Shown: positions 26,861 to 36,069, counted from the first letter of the stretch. The stretch is 64,000 bases of DNA from Brevibacillus invocatus (GCF_003710915.1 NZ_RHHR01000029.1:1-64000), one strand, 5' to 3'. Translations and numbers: made by a program. Notes: a model not told the origin generated them from the letters alone.

Positions 26861-28108
26861 CTACACTTCCTCCTCTCTGCCTGTGTCTGTCTCTGCGAGC
26901 AAGCGTTGAAACATGGTGACCAGACGTTCATCGGGCTGCGCCCCTCTTTTCCGCTCGTAAAAACGACGAAACAACTGATCAGGTGATAGTTCGGTCAGCT
27001 TCACGCGATCTTGCTCCTCGTCCTCCTCGCGATCAGCACGTACAACAACCCGCTGTATTTTGAGAAAATCGTCACTCAGCTTGCGCAAGCGTTGAAATTC
27101 TGTCGGATCAATCACATCGGATACATGGATCTCCAGATCAATCCAGGCACCTGCATCTCGGCCTTCAGCCAGCCAGCGCTCCACCTGTTCAATCCCCTCT
27201 GTGGCCTTCCAGCGCGCCAAGGGTCGGCCGCTCTTTAGATAAAGGATCTCTTCACGCACTTCACTTCCTGGCTCTACATCGACAAGCACCACGGCCTTGC
27301 TCTGTCCTGCCTCGGAAAAGCTGTAGCAAAGCGGTGAGCCGCTGTAGCGAACGAGCGGCTTTTCCCGCAGCTTTTGCAGGCGATGCAGATGGCCCAGCGC
27401 GACGTAATCCGCCTTTTCCGGAAACGCTTGTGTAGAGACGGTCATTGCTCCCCCGATCTGGATCGGCCGCTCCGAATCCGTCTCCTCGCCTCCCATGACA
27501 AACAGGTGGCTCATCACCAGATTGACGGTATCCTCGCGAAAATGGGCGGAAAGCTCTGCAAGCAGCTTGCCAATCCGGTCGGAAAAGGCCAGCTGCATGT
27601 CTTCCTGTGTAAAGCTGTCGCTGAGCAGCTCCTTTAATCTCGATTCGGATGGGTAAGGTAGAGCCAAAATGACAGCATGATGTTCACAGCCTGGAACCGC
27701 CAGCTCCAGCCAGGAAGGACCCCCTTGCACAATTTGAACGCGATCCGGTGACGGTTCTTCCGGTTGCAAAGGCGCTTCCTTGGGCAGTCCCAATAGTACG
27801 ATCCCGTGTTTGGAAGCCAACGGTGCCGCTGCCCGAACGCGCTCTGGCTGATCGTGATTGCCCGCAATGACAACGACCCCGCGCTTCCCTTCTGCCGATA
27901 GTCGTTCGACCGCTTCGTAAAAGAGCTCTTCTGCCCAAGCTGGCGGATTGACTGAATCATAGACATCCCCCGCGATCAGCACCACATCTACCTCGCGTTC
28001 ATCTGCAATCTGGCAGATTTCATCGACGAAAGCAGCCTGCTCCACGCGACGATCCCGCCCCTCCAGCTGCCGCCCGAAGTGCCAGTCGGCTGTATGTAAA
28101 ATGCGCAT
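26861..28108 (-). CDS. sbcD: Exonuclease subunit SbcD (Mre11-like)
   Basis: A 415-residue metallophosphoesterase. The start at ATG 28108 gives MRILHTADWHFGRQ, the standard SbcD opening; an in-frame codon at 28135 lacks a good ribosome site. Metal-binding motifs appear in order: ADWH, LIAGDVYDS, IAGNHDQPER, and GHLHRLQ. It acts in the cytoplasm with SbcC as a nuclease on DNA ends. It is the first gene of the operon sbcD-sbcC-addB-addA, divergent from the secreted-protein gene. Confidence 0.95.
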   Translation of the reverse strand: MRILHTADWHFGRQLEGRDRRVEQAAFVDEICQIADEREVDVVLIAGDVYDSVNPPAWAEELFYEAVERLSAEGKRGVVVIAGNHDQPERVRAAAPLASKHGIVLLGLPKEAPLQPEEPSPDRVQIVQGGPSWLELAVPGCEHHAVILALPYPSESRLKELLSDSFTQEDMQLAFSDRIGKLLAELSAHFREDTVNLVMSHLFVMGGEETDSERPIQIGGAMTVSTQAFPEKADYVALGHLHRLQKLREKPLVRYSGSPLCYSFSEAGQSKAVVLVDVEPGSEVREEILYLKSGRPLARWKATEGIEQVERWLAEGRDAGAWIDLEIHVSDVIDPTEFQRLRKLSDDFLKIQRVVVRADREEDEEQDRVKLTELSPDQLFRRFYERKRGAQPDERLVTMFQRLLAETDTGREEEV

Positions 28109-28265
28109 TCGTTCCACCCTTCCTGTCACGATCATGTGTTTGCTTTTTATTGTAGCAAAAGAAAGCGAACTACGCGGTTGAAATTTACCCCACCTGGTGT
28201 AACTTTTCGCTTTCGGGACTCGTCTACATCACTACTATCCGTTTAAAAAGAGGTGCTTTCCAATC

Positions 28266-29042
28266 ATGATCGACAAGCGTATACTCGTCCTTGCTGCGGG
28301 ACTTGGACTGATCGGTGCTGTACAAACCTTCCTCCCTGTTTCTTCCTTATCAGCATCGACTCCTGTTCGACCAACAATCGGTGCTGCTACTGAAATAAAT
28401 GAGCATCAGGTAAGAGAATGGATCAATGCCAAGGCACAAGAAGAAGCTTCCACAGAGTCTTTCACATTTCAACAGGTAAATCTCGATGAAGATGAGGATC
28501 TGGAAATCATCGCCAAACATAATGGCGCGGTCCATATCGGCAGCTTTTACGTGCTGGATCGCCAACCGGATGGCCGTTACTCCCTGATCGCGGAAAAATC
28601 CTGGAACGTCCCTCGTTTTCAGCTGGAGCGCTGGGATGTCACCCGCTATGAAGACGATTCGGAATGGAATACGCGGCCAGCAAAAGAACTGGGGATAGTA
28701 GCTGGCAAGCGCCTCTTTGAAACGGTCAACCACACGGGAGGCACAGGGCTCGACACGTATGAGGCACATCTTTGGTATCTGGAAAACGGACAGCTCGTCG
28801 ATGCGTGGAACGGTACTCTTCAGGAAACATCACAGGTCCCAGGTGGCCAGCTTTTTCAAACCGCTGGCAGTTATCAGCTGGCTCTTGCTGACTCTGAACA
28901 TCCCGTATTGTACACTTGGAAATTGACACAGGAGCTGGATCCGGAGTCAGGCGTTCCGCTTTCTGACCAACTCGAAACGACTGCGGAAGTGCTGTATTTT
29001 GAACAAGGAATGTTTCAAAAGCGATCTGCTCCCACAAAATAG
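28266..29042 (+). CDS. Secreted protein of unknown function
   Basis: A 258-residue protein not assigned to a family. It begins with a signal-peptide-like segment (residues about 5-30, MIDKRILVLAAGLGLIGAV onward) with a possible cleavage after SLSAS. The mature part is acidic; one segment, VNLDEDEDLEIIAKHNG, has the feel of an integrin/FG-GAP-like or VCBS-type repeat where a product's content is compared, seen in some Bacillus exported proteins. The ATG follows GAGGTG at about eleven bases. It is single and closed by a hairpin. Function unknown. Confidence 0.7.
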   Translation: MIDKRILVLAAGLGLIGAVQTFLPVSSLSASTPVRPTIGAATEINEHQVREWINAKAQEEASTESFTFQQVNLDEDEDLEIIAKHNGAVHIGSFYVLDRQPDGRYSLIAEKSWNVPRFQLERWDVTRYEDDSEWNTRPAKELGIVAGKRLFETVNHTGGTGLDTYEAHLWYLENGQLVDAWNGTLQETSQVPGGQLFQTAGSYQLALADSEHPVLYTWKLTQELDPESGVPLSDQLETTAEVLYFEQGMFQKRSAPTK

Positions 29043-29078
29043 TAGAAAAACTTGGCTTATCGCCAAGACAGATAGCGA

Positions 29079-29109
29079 AAGCCGCTTCCTCGTTCATCGG
29101 AAGCGGCTT
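29079..29109. terminator. Hairpin between the secreted-protein gene and ctaA
   Basis: AAGCCGCTTCC (29079-29089) pairs with GGAAGCGGCTT (29099-29109). It lies between two convergent genes and could stop transcription from both sides; T tracts are short on each strand. Confidence 0.6.
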
Positions 29110-29125
29110 GTGGTTTTCACCTTTT

Positions 29126-30040
29126 TTATTTCCCCGGCTTTTTTGCCTGTGGCTCCTTCAGTGATTGGAGACACATGTAGCACATGACGCCGAACAAAAT
29201 CGTAATCACCATCGAGTGGAACAATGTCGTGTACAGATGCAGCTTGGACAGAACCAGGATTCCGCCGCTCAGCACCTGAACCAATACAAGCACGAATGAG
29301 AGGACGCTTGCTCCATACAGATCACGGCGCGTCTCTTTGTAGTGACGCATCGCATAGATCATAACCCCGAGTAGCAGGAAGACGAGCAATAACGCTCCCA
29401 GCCTGTGTACAAAGGCGATTCCCGCTTGCCCGGACAGCTCCGGAATGACTTGCCCCTGACACAGCGGCCAGTCGCTGCACCCCATACTGGAGCCTGTGTG
29501 ACGGACGTACGCACCCAAATATACGACTCCGTATGCGTAAATCGTCACTCCCCATATCCAGTTGCGGAACTTTCTGGAGACTCCCCCTTGCACCATCTGT
29601 TCCATCTTGTCTCGCTGCAAGACAAAGAGCGTCAGCAAGAACACGCCGCTAAAAGCAAGCAAGGAAAAGCCAAAGTGAAGGGCAAGCACAGAGGAAGATT
29701 GCGGCCAGATCACCGCAGATGCGCCAAGAATCGACTCGACCACAATAAAGAACAGGCCGAAAATAGCGAGATTGCGGACTTCTTGATTGCCGCGATAATA
29801 ACGCCAGCACATGATGGAGAACACGCCCACAATAATACCCGCAATCCCGGTAACCAGGCGATGTGAATATTCAATAATGGATGCCAGCGTATACTCAGGT
29901 ACCCATTTACCGTTGCAAAGAGGCCAATCGTTTCCACACCCCAAAGCAGAATCGGTTTTGGTCACCAATGACCCAGCGACCATGACGATGAACATAACAA
30001 TTGTAGAGAGAACGGCTAGTGGCTTGAGCCATTTTTCCAT
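29126..30040 (-). CDS. ctaA: Heme A synthase
   Basis: A 304-residue membrane enzyme that oxidises the C8 methyl of heme O to give heme A for the caa3 oxidase. The start at ATG 30040 gives the usual CtaA length; upstream in-frame codons lack a site. It has eight helices in two similar halves, the exported loop pair CGNDWPLCNGKWVP and CSDWPLCQGQVIPE with conserved cysteines, and the heme histidines in EYSHRLVTG and FVHRLGALLL. It is the last gene of the ctaG-ctaM-ctaB-ctaA group. Confidence 0.95.
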   Translation of the reverse strand: MEKWLKPLAVLSTIVMFIVMVAGSLVTKTDSALGCGNDWPLCNGKWVPEYTLASIIEYSHRLVTGIAGIIVGVFSIMCWRYYRGNQEVRNLAIFGLFFIVVESILGASAVIWPQSSSVLALHFGFSLLAFSGVFLLTLFVLQRDKMEQMVQGGVSRKFRNWIWGVTIYAYGVVYLGAYVRHTGSSMGCSDWPLCQGQVIPELSGQAGIAFVHRLGALLLVFLLLGVMIYAMRHYKETRRDLYGASVLSFVLVLVQVLSGGILVLSKLHLYTTLFHSMVITILFGVMCYMCLQSLKEPQAKKPGK

Positions 30041-30119
30041 AGTCGATACACCCTGTTTCTGTAGAAGGATTGAGGTCCTTAGCGGTACCCCTAACATCTG
30101 TCCCTTCTTACGATAGTGA

Positions 30120-30146
30120 AACATCCCCTGCTAAGCAAGGGATGTT
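30120..30146 (-). repeat. Intercistronic hairpin between ctaB and ctaA
   Basis: AACATCCC (30120-30127) pairs with GGGATGTT (30139-30146), with a further TGCT/AGCA pairing inside. There is no T tract on the - strand, so it may slow, process or partly stop the transcript rather than end it. Confidence 0.5.
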
Positions 30147-30173
30147 CGGTGAACATTTCGTGAGGTTTAAGTG

Positions 30174-31109
30174 TCAATAATGGTACACCATTGTACTGAT
30201 GACAATGGCCACACAAAAGACGGTCAAATAGAGGATCGAATAGCCAAACAGCTTCTTCGCCCACGCAATATCGTCTTTGGTATGGAAGCCTTGATAGAGC
30301 AAGACCACGTAGATCAGACCCATCACGCCCATGACAGCCAGGTATACATATCCAACGCTGCCGTGCAGAAACAGGAGCAAAGATGCAGGGAACAGAACAG
30401 AACCCCACAGGAACATTTGACGTTTTGTTTCAGCAAAGCCTTTTACAACAGGCAGCATCTGCAATTCACCAGCGCGGTACTCTTCCGTTTTCATCATCGC
30501 CAAAGCGAGGAAGTGGGGCGGCTGCCACAAGAACAGGATCAAGAACAGCAACCATGCTGCGAAGTCCATTGTGCCCGTCACGGCTACCCATCCGATCACC
30601 GGTGGAACAGCACCAGACACCCCGCCAATGACCGTATTCAGCGTCGTAACCCGCTTCAGCGGCGTGTAGATCAATACGTAAAAAATATGTCCAATCAAGC
30701 CCCAGACAGCAGCCAACGGATTGGCATACACAGCAAGTATAGCCAAACCTGCGAGCAACAAGCCAATTCCGATCAAGAGTGCACTACGAGCAGAGATACG
30801 TCCCGTCGCTACAGCACGATTCTTGGTTCGAACCATCTTTTTGTCCAGGTCACGGTCGTAAAAATTGTTCAATGTACAGCCTGACATGATCACCAGTGCA
30901 GACCCGATCAGCGTCAGAATCGCAAGCTTCCAGTTTGGGAAACCAAAAGAGGCTAACCAAAGGGCCGCAAATGTGGTCATCATGTTGGACATGGTAATGC
31001 CGGGTTTCGTCATTTCCACGTAGTCTCGCCATGTAGCCTTTTCTACCCGTTGTGCTTGCAGGGAAGAGTCGGTATTGAGCGATTCCTGCATCGTCACTTG
31101 CTGGTCCAC
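30174..31109 (-). CDS. ctaB: Protoheme IX farnesyltransferase (heme O synthase)
   Basis: A 311-residue UbiA-family prenyltransferase that adds farnesyl to heme B, making heme O. The polyprenyl-binding Asp motif is NNFYDRDLDKKMVRTKNRA (about 83-101), and a second one lies near YTPLKRVTTLNTVIGG. About nine membrane helices are seen. The start is GTG 31109, eight bases after AGGAGG. A good promoter lies about 140 bases upstream, so it may be expressed apart from ctaG-ctaM. CtaA, encoded next, uses its product. Confidence 0.95.
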   Translation of the reverse strand: MDQQVTMQESLNTDSSLQAQRVEKATWRDYVEMTKPGITMSNMMTTFAALWLASFGFPNWKLAILTLIGSALVIMSGCTLNNFYDRDLDKKMVRTKNRAVATGRISARSALLIGIGLLLAGLAILAVYANPLAAVWGLIGHIFYVLIYTPLKRVTTLNTVIGGVSGAVPPVIGWVAVTGTMDFAAWLLFLILFLWQPPHFLALAMMKTEEYRAGELQMLPVVKGFAETKRQMFLWGSVLFPASLLLFLHGSVGYVYLAVMGVMGLIYVVLLYQGFHTKDDIAWAKKLFGYSILYLTVFCVAIVISTMVYHY

Positions 31110-31244
31110 GATATATACCTCCTATCAGAATCTATCAGTGAATGCCTCTAGCACGGTACTCCTTCACTCGATTGAGCGAAGCTATGAACACGGCTTAGAG
31201 GTCGGTAAACGACGAATCTTCCTTCAAATGGCAAACTATTTTTC

Positions 31245-31274
31245 ATTGTAGCCAATGCCTCTGAATGTAGTCAA
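31245..31274 (-). promoter_or_regulatory. Likely ctaB promoter
   Basis: On the - strand TTGACT (31274-31269) and TACAAT (31250-31245) are separated by 18 bases. Confidence 0.55.
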
Positions 31275-31293
31275 CTTGAATTGACAGTTGCTG

Positions 31294-31752
31294 TTACCAG
31301 CCGAAAATGACGTCAAGCACCCCGGTTGTCTCTCCACCCGGATAGACTAGGTACAGCAAGGAGTACACAGTCACACCGGTAATCGCTGTCACCAGCCAGA
31401 TCACGGAAGTCCAAGGGCCGATCTTTCTGTGCTTGTCATAGCGCTTCTTGTAAGCATAGTTCAGCGTCACCAAGCCCATCACTCCACCTACTGTAGCCAA
31501 AATGATGTGGAAAATCAGGAAGATCTGGTAGATGACACGAATGTTGTCAGGTCCGCCAAACAGCGTGTTTCCAACGAAAATCGTGCGTGAAACATACGTG
31601 ATGAAGAAAATGGTGGCACAAATGGCTGCCCATTTCATCAGCTTCATATGTCGTTCCATATTTCTCTTTGCGATGGCGTACCAGCCAAGCGCTACTAGAA
31701 TACCGCTAATCGCGATAAATGATGTACTGATCGTGGGCAATAAAATGGCCAT
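31294..31752 (-). CDS. ctaM: Cytochrome oxidase assembly factor CtaM (DUF420, YozB-like)
   Basis: A 152-residue protein with four membrane helices and the DUF420 pattern: WYAIAKRNMERHMKLM, YQIFLIFHIILA, and the histidine-containing KKRYDKHRKIGPWTS. B. subtilis YozB/CtaM and its Staphylococcus relative are needed for activity of heme-copper oxidases; that role is carried over from the family. It sits 42 bases after ctaG with GAGGTG six bases before its ATG. Confidence 0.87.
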   Translation of the reverse strand: MAILLPTISTSFIAISGILVALGWYAIAKRNMERHMKLMKWAAICATIFFITYVSRTIFVGNTLFGGPDNIRVIYQIFLIFHIILATVGGVMGLVTLNYAYKKRYDKHRKIGPWTSVIWLVTAITGVTVYSLLYLVYPGGETTGVLDVIFGW

Positions 31753-31793
31753 GTCCTACACCTCATTCAAATAATCTCGGATTCAAGCAATCT

Positions 31794-32666
31794 CTATCTC
31801 TCTACGATTGGAACAGATGGCTGCTGGTCCATCGGCAAGTCATCCTGTTTCTCATGCTTATACCAGTTGTAGAAGACGTAGGCGAGAACACTGCCATATA
31901 CGGCCTCCTGAACCAGCTTCATAATGATTCCACCCAGTCGTTGATCATAAAACGCATCATGCGTCACGAAGAGCTGCGGAGCTGACATGTAGTAGTTGTA
32001 CAACGGCTCTCCGGCAAAAATGATCAAGGCACAGGCTGGTGTAATCAGCACTCCGTTTGCGAAAATGTACGTCAGCTTTTTAAGCCCGGCCAATTGCTTC
32101 TTGTTATCGGATAGTGGACTCACGATCGGCCACCACATGGCAAAGGCAGCAAGCACCAGTATGATGTGGTAAATCGTCATCAGCGTATGATTGCTCATAG
32201 CTGAATCAAAAATGAACGGTACATGATAGAAGGAGAAAAGCGAGTTAAACATCAGTGCAGCCACCAACGGCTGAGTCGAAATTTTCAGCATCAGCTTCAG
32301 CGGCTTGGGTTCAAATATTTTCTCCAAAAGCCATTCCGGCATCGCCAGCAAAGCGAGCGGCGGCAGGGCAAAGTACAAAATCGATTGCTGCAGCATGTGC
32401 ATACTAAATAGATAATGATGGCCGTAGTAGCTGATTGGACTCCCTTCCGCTGCATAAAACAAGATCAATGCAAGAACAAACAACCAGCGTTGTCGATTGG
32501 TTGCCGGCGCAGCATTGATAAATCTTTTATGCAGTGGGCCTGTCAGTAGAAAATATAGAATCGCTATGATCAGCGTGACAAGCATGATATCCGGACTCCA
32601 TAAATCCGAGAAGGAACCCAGTCCCCCTGCTGTTGGCATATCATGTTGTTGATGGTTGTTTCCCAT
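31794..32666 (-). CDS. ctaG: caa3 oxidase assembly factor CtaG
   Basis: A 290-residue multi-helix protein of the Bacillus CtaG (caa3_CtaG) family, needed to build the CuB site of cytochrome caa3. The start is ATG 32666; a TTG one codon earlier is in frame, but the GGAGGGAGG box fits the ATG. Helices carry conserved histidines, for example SYYGHHYLFSMHMLQ and SLFSFYHVPF, which may hold copper. It heads the run ctaG-ctaM and then ctaB-ctaA, while the structural genes ctaCDEF lie 21 kb upstream. Confidence 0.9.
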   Translation of the reverse strand: MGNNHQQHDMPTAGGLGSFSDLWSPDIMLVTLIIAILYFLLTGPLHKRFINAAPATNRQRWLFVLALILFYAAEGSPISYYGHHYLFSMHMLQQSILYFALPPLALLAMPEWLLEKIFEPKPLKLMLKISTQPLVAALMFNSLFSFYHVPFIFDSAMSNHTLMTIYHIILVLAAFAMWWPIVSPLSDNKKQLAGLKKLTYIFANGVLITPACALIIFAGEPLYNYYMSAPQLFVTHDAFYDQRLGGIIMKLVQEAVYGSVLAYVFYNWYKHEKQDDLPMDQQPSVPIVER

Positions 32667-32832
32667 CAAAATCCTCCCTCCAAAAGAAAACCTCTAACCG
32701 AGGACTGTTCAAGGATGAGCGAAGCGACGAAGCAATACTGTTAAAAGGGTGCCCTCTTTACATTCTCCATTATACCGTTGTTTTCGCCAATCTTCTCGCT
32801 ACAAATTGAACAAAGTGTTGACAAATCTGCTG

Positions 32833-32876
32833 GAAAAATAAAGAGGAGCCAGACAACGACGTCTTGGCTCCTCTTT
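32833..32876 (-). terminator. Strong terminator of the paaABCD-dehydrogenase operon
   Basis: AAAGAGGAGCC plus AGAC (from 32840) pair with GTCT and GGCTCCTCTTT (to 32876) around a short loop; the - strand continues ATTTTTCC. Confidence 0.88.
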
Positions 32877-32893
32877 CTATCATCTATAATCGA

Positions 32894-34336
32894 TTACAGT
32901 CCAAACGAAACGAATTTGGTTTCCAGGTACTCATCCATGCCGAAGTGTCCGCCTTCGCGGCCAATTCCGCTCTCTTTAAAGCCTCCAAATGGCGCTTGTG
33001 TCTGGGTCGGCGAGCCATCGTTGATTCCGACGATGCCGTATTCCAGGAGCTCAGCCATACGGAAGCAGCGTTGGTTGTCACGCGTATACACGTAGGCAGC
33101 GAGACCATAGCGTGTATCGTTTGCCTGGCGCACGACATCCGCTTCATCTGTGAATCGCACGATCGGCACCACCGGACCAAATGTTTCTTCGTAGGTGATT
33201 TTCATTTCATCTGTCACATTGGCAATGACAGTCGGCTCACAGAAGAATCCTTTGGCGTAGTCGCCCTCCGTCATCCGGCTTCCTCCGTAAACCACTTGGC
33301 CGCCCTTGTCTTTGGCGTCCTCGATATGCTCCAGCACCTTGTTCAAGGCACGCTCGTTGACGAGTGGACCGATCTCGGTTTCCTTCTGACGTCCGTCTCC
33401 CACTTTCGCCTTTTTCAGACGTTCTACCAATTTCTCTGTAAAGGCATCGGCCACTTCCTCATGCACATACAGGCGATTGGTACAAATGCACATCTGACCG
33501 GAGTTGCGGAATTTGCTCTCAAACAGTCCCTTCACAGCGGCATCCAGATCCGCATCCTGGAACACGATAAACGGCGCATGACCACCGAGCTCCATGCTAA
33601 CGCGCTTCACCTGCTTCGCCGCTCCCTCCATGAGGAGCTTGCCGACGCGGGTGGAACCGGTAAAAGCAATCTTGCTTACTTTCGGATTGTCGATGAACTC
33701 CTGACCGACTGCCTCCGCTTTTCCTACGACGAGGTTTACGACACCCTTCGGAAAGCCAGCCTGTTCAATCAGTTCAAACAGGCGAACGGCTGTGAGTGGC
33801 GTGCTTTCTGCCGGTTTGAGCACAACTGTGCAGCCTGCTGCCAATGCCGGAGCAATCTTGCGCACCACCATATTGATCGGGAAGTTCCACGGCGTAATCG
33901 CTCCGACAACCCCGACTGGCTGGCGCAAAACCATGATGCGTTTGTTGGCAACGGATGACGGTATCGTTTCCCCGTATACACGCTTCGCTTCCTCAGCGTA
34001 CCAGACGAAGTTGTCAGCAGCCCCAAGGACTTCCCCTTTTGCTTCGCCCAAAGGTTTGCCCATTTCAGCCGAGATCAGTCCCGCGAGTTCGTCACGACTG
34101 TTCTTGACCAACTCGGACAAGGTGTACAGGTATTTGGAGCGCTCGCGTGCTGTCAGTTTCGACCAGCCGCCAAACGCTTCGTGTGCGGCATCGATTGCTT
34201 TTTTGGCTTCGCGACTGTCACCAAAAGAGGCCGTTCCAACCAATTCGCCCGTCGCAGGGTTGATGACCTCAAGCGTTTCGCCGCTCTCGGCGGTGACCCA
34301 CTCTCCATTGATATACATTTGCTTGCTCTCTCCCAT
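32894..34336 (-). CDS. NAD(P)-dependent aldehyde dehydrogenase (succinate-semialdehyde dehydrogenase-like) in the paa operon
   Basis: A 480-residue aldehyde dehydrogenase, close to GabD in pattern. The start ATG 34336 follows AGGAG by eight bases. Cofactor and active-site motifs are in order: TPWNFPINM, FTGSTRVGK, the general base Glu in MELGGHAPFIVF, the catalytic Cys in SGQMCICTNR, and the C-terminal GFKESGIGREGG. It follows paaD by 22 bases and shares the operon terminator. Because no PaaZ fusion is present, I infer it may oxidise the ring-opened semialdehyde (3-oxo-5,6-dehydrosuberyl-CoA semialdehyde), as a stand-alone ALDH does in some other phenylacetate degraders. A phenylacetaldehyde or succinate semialdehyde role is the alternative. 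Confidence 0.9.
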   Translation of the reverse strand: MGESKQMYINGEWVTAESGETLEVINPATGELVGTASFGDSREAKKAIDAAHEAFGGWSKLTARERSKYLYTLSELVKNSRDELAGLISAEMGKPLGEAKGEVLGAADNFVWYAEEAKRVYGETIPSSVANKRIMVLRQPVGVVGAITPWNFPINMVVRKIAPALAAGCTVVLKPAESTPLTAVRLFELIEQAGFPKGVVNLVVGKAEAVGQEFIDNPKVSKIAFTGSTRVGKLLMEGAAKQVKRVSMELGGHAPFIVFQDADLDAAVKGLFESKFRNSGQMCICTNRLYVHEEVADAFTEKLVERLKKAKVGDGRQKETEIGPLVNERALNKVLEHIEDAKDKGGQVVYGGSRMTEGDYAKGFFCEPTVIANVTDEMKITYEETFGPVVPIVRFTDEADVVRQANDTRYGLAAYVYTRDNQRCFRMAELLEYGIVGINDGSPTQTQAPFGGFKESGIGREGGHFGMDEYLETKFVSFGL

Positions 34337-34358
34337 GACCCTCGCTCCTCTCATTCGT

Positions 34359-34862
34359 TCAATAGATAGGTTTTAGCGCCTCAAACGGATTCTTGCAGTG
34401 CCGGCAATACAATATGCTGCGACAAGCTGCAGGACCAAAAAGGTTCTCAATCTGTGTATATGGGGAATCGCAATACGGACAGCACACTTCCCACGAATCG
34501 CCTGGCTTGAAATCCAACGGCGGCGGGGCGATGCCAAAGCTGCGCAGCTTGTCTCTGGCATCCACGGCGATCCGGTCCGAAGTCCAGGCAGGATCGTATA
34601 CAAAGTGAACCTGAACCTCGGAAACCCCTTCCGCCTCCACCAGCTTTTCCGTGATATTTTTCTTCATGATTTCAAGGGCGGGACAGCCGACAAAAGTAGG
34701 CAGAACCTCTACGATCACGATGCCGGAATTCACTCGCACCTGATGAATCATACCCATTTCTACCATGCTGATCACCGGAATCTCCGGGTCTGTTACTTCC
34801 TGCAGCAGTTCCCAGCATGTCGCTTCCAGCTGTTTCTCCATTTGATTCAGATCTTGCGCCAT
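34359..34862 (-). CDS. paaD: Phenylacetyl-CoA epoxidase subunit PaaD (iron-sulfur assembly type)
   Basis: A 167-residue protein. The first part (about 10-95) is a MIP18/SufT-like domain with LQEVTDPEIPVISMVEMGM and VEVLPTFVGCPALE. The C-terminal part has four cysteines, CPYCDSPY and CRHCKNPF, and the segment GPAACRSILYC, as in PaaD proteins that mature the epoxidase. The start ATG 34862 lies eight bases after AAGGGGTG. It overlaps no gene but follows paaC by 14 bases. Confidence 0.9.
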   Translation of the reverse strand: MAQDLNQMEKQLEATCWELLQEVTDPEIPVISMVEMGMIHQVRVNSGIVIVEVLPTFVGCPALEIMKKNITEKLVEAEGVSEVQVHFVYDPAWTSDRIAVDARDKLRSFGIAPPPLDFKPGDSWEVCCPYCDSPYTQIENLFGPAACRSILYCRHCKNPFEALKPIY

Positions 34863-34876
34863 GCCCTTCACCCCTT

Positions 34877-35710
34877 TTACCAGCTAGCAGCCGGATCGAT
34901 GCGATACACCTCAGACAAGGTAGCGACTGCCTGCTCCAGATCAACCGTATGCTCACCTGCGCGACCGCGCTCGGATGCAGCACCCGGTTCACCAGGCCAG
35001 TTCAAGCCCGCCTTTTTGAAAATTTCCTTCGTCTCATTCAACCATTTCTGTCTGAGCAGTTCTTCGCCTGCAATCAACCCATAGCGAACGATTTGCTCGG
35101 CATTCGGACCAAGATCACTCAGTTCGCCCGCATCTTCCCATACGAGGGAGATGGCTGCCTCCAGCTTGTGGCGCGCATCTGGCGTACTGTTGGCGAGCTG
35201 GTTCAGCCAGACCTGCCAGTGCATGAGATGATAGCGATGCTCGGTCAGCATTTTGCGGCTCACCTGCGCGAGCGGCACGTAGGAGGATTGCAGAAGCGCC
35301 TCCAGACGAACCTGCTTGTGCAAGCCGTACACATAGCTGCGAACGATCGCATACGCCCAGTCGTAATGCGGGTTGTCATTGTAATCTCCCGCTCCATTTT
35401 TACGCTCGACGAGGATCGCATTGCGGAAATCCTTCGCCTCGCGAAGCTGTGCGATATCATCTGCTTTCCCCAGTCCCAGCGCTTCCAGCATTTCATAAAA
35501 CATGACGGCGTGGCCCATCATATCCTGAGACATCGAGGAAAAAGCGACGTCCTCTTCAATGTGGGGAGCCAAGCCCAGCCATTCTGATCCCCGGTAAGCC
35601 AGGATAAAATCGTCATCAGCCAGCTGGAACAGGAGATCAGCCAAGGCTTGCACGTATTCCTGGTTTTGTTTTGCTTGTTCTACCGTTTCTACACGTACCA
35701 TATCGGCCAT
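34877..35710 (-). CDS. paaC: Phenylacetyl-CoA epoxidase structural subunit
   Basis: A 277-residue ferritin-like helical protein that pairs with PaaA in the ring-1,2-epoxidase complex. The start ATG 35710 follows GGGAGGG by nine bases; a longer frame upstream has no site and overlaps paaB. Signatures are YRGSEWLGLAPHIEEDVAFSS and HWQVWLNQLANS. PaaC subunits are structural and lack a full di-iron site, and I see no reason to think otherwise here. Confidence 0.92.
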   Translation of the reverse strand: MADMVRVETVEQAKQNQEYVQALADLLFQLADDDFILAYRGSEWLGLAPHIEEDVAFSSMSQDMMGHAVMFYEMLEALGLGKADDIAQLREAKDFRNAILVERKNGAGDYNDNPHYDWAYAIVRSYVYGLHKQVRLEALLQSSYVPLAQVSRKMLTEHRYHLMHWQVWLNQLANSTPDARHKLEAAISLVWEDAGELSDLGPNAEQIVRYGLIAGEELLRQKWLNETKEIFKKAGLNWPGEPGAASERGRAGEHTVDLEQAVATLSEVYRIDPAASW

Positions 35711-35727
35711 AATTGCTTCCCTCCCGC

Positions 35728-36069
35728 TTAGCTGCCGCTCTTCGCTTGTTTTTGCTGATCTTCGTAACGTTCCTTGTGCTGGCGCCATCTCGACTGCAAA
35801 TCTCCGTAGCCCTTGGTCTCCCGGTAGCTTTTGTTGTCGAGACGCTCCAGGAACGGGCGCTCTTCAGGGGTCAATCCAAAGATGTCATCCCGCTTGACAA
35901 CCCAGAGATTAAAGCAGGGCTCGCGTCGCAAAAAGTTCTCGCGAGCCATCGTCAGGGCCACTTCCTTGTTCGGAGCCAACAGACTGAACTGATGGGCAAA
36001 GGATGCCGTGACGTTCTTTTGACTGAATACCTCGTATATGAAAAAGTCATTTCTGGTTTCTGTACTCAT
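35728..36069 (-). CDS. paaB: Phenylacetyl-CoA epoxidase subunit PaaB
   Basis: A 113-residue protein with the PaaB pattern FFIYEVFSQKN, HQFSLLAPNKEVALTMAREN and the basic tail GYGDLQSRWRQHKE. PaaB links PaaAC units in the complex. I chose ATG 36069 (AGGTG six bases before); a GTG at 36078 directly abuts the paaA stop and lacks a site. Confidence 0.92.
   Translation of the reverse strand: MSTETRNDFFIYEVFSQKNVTASFAHQFSLLAPNKEVALTMARENFLRREPCFNLWVVKRDDIFGLTPEERPFLERLDNKSYRETKGYGDLQSRWRQHKERYEDQQKQAKSGS

Noticed and set aside
32894-34336. Calling the paa-operon dehydrogenase PaaZ
   Set aside because: At 480 residues it has only the aldehyde dehydrogenase part; the C-terminal MaoC hydratase of PaaZ is absent.
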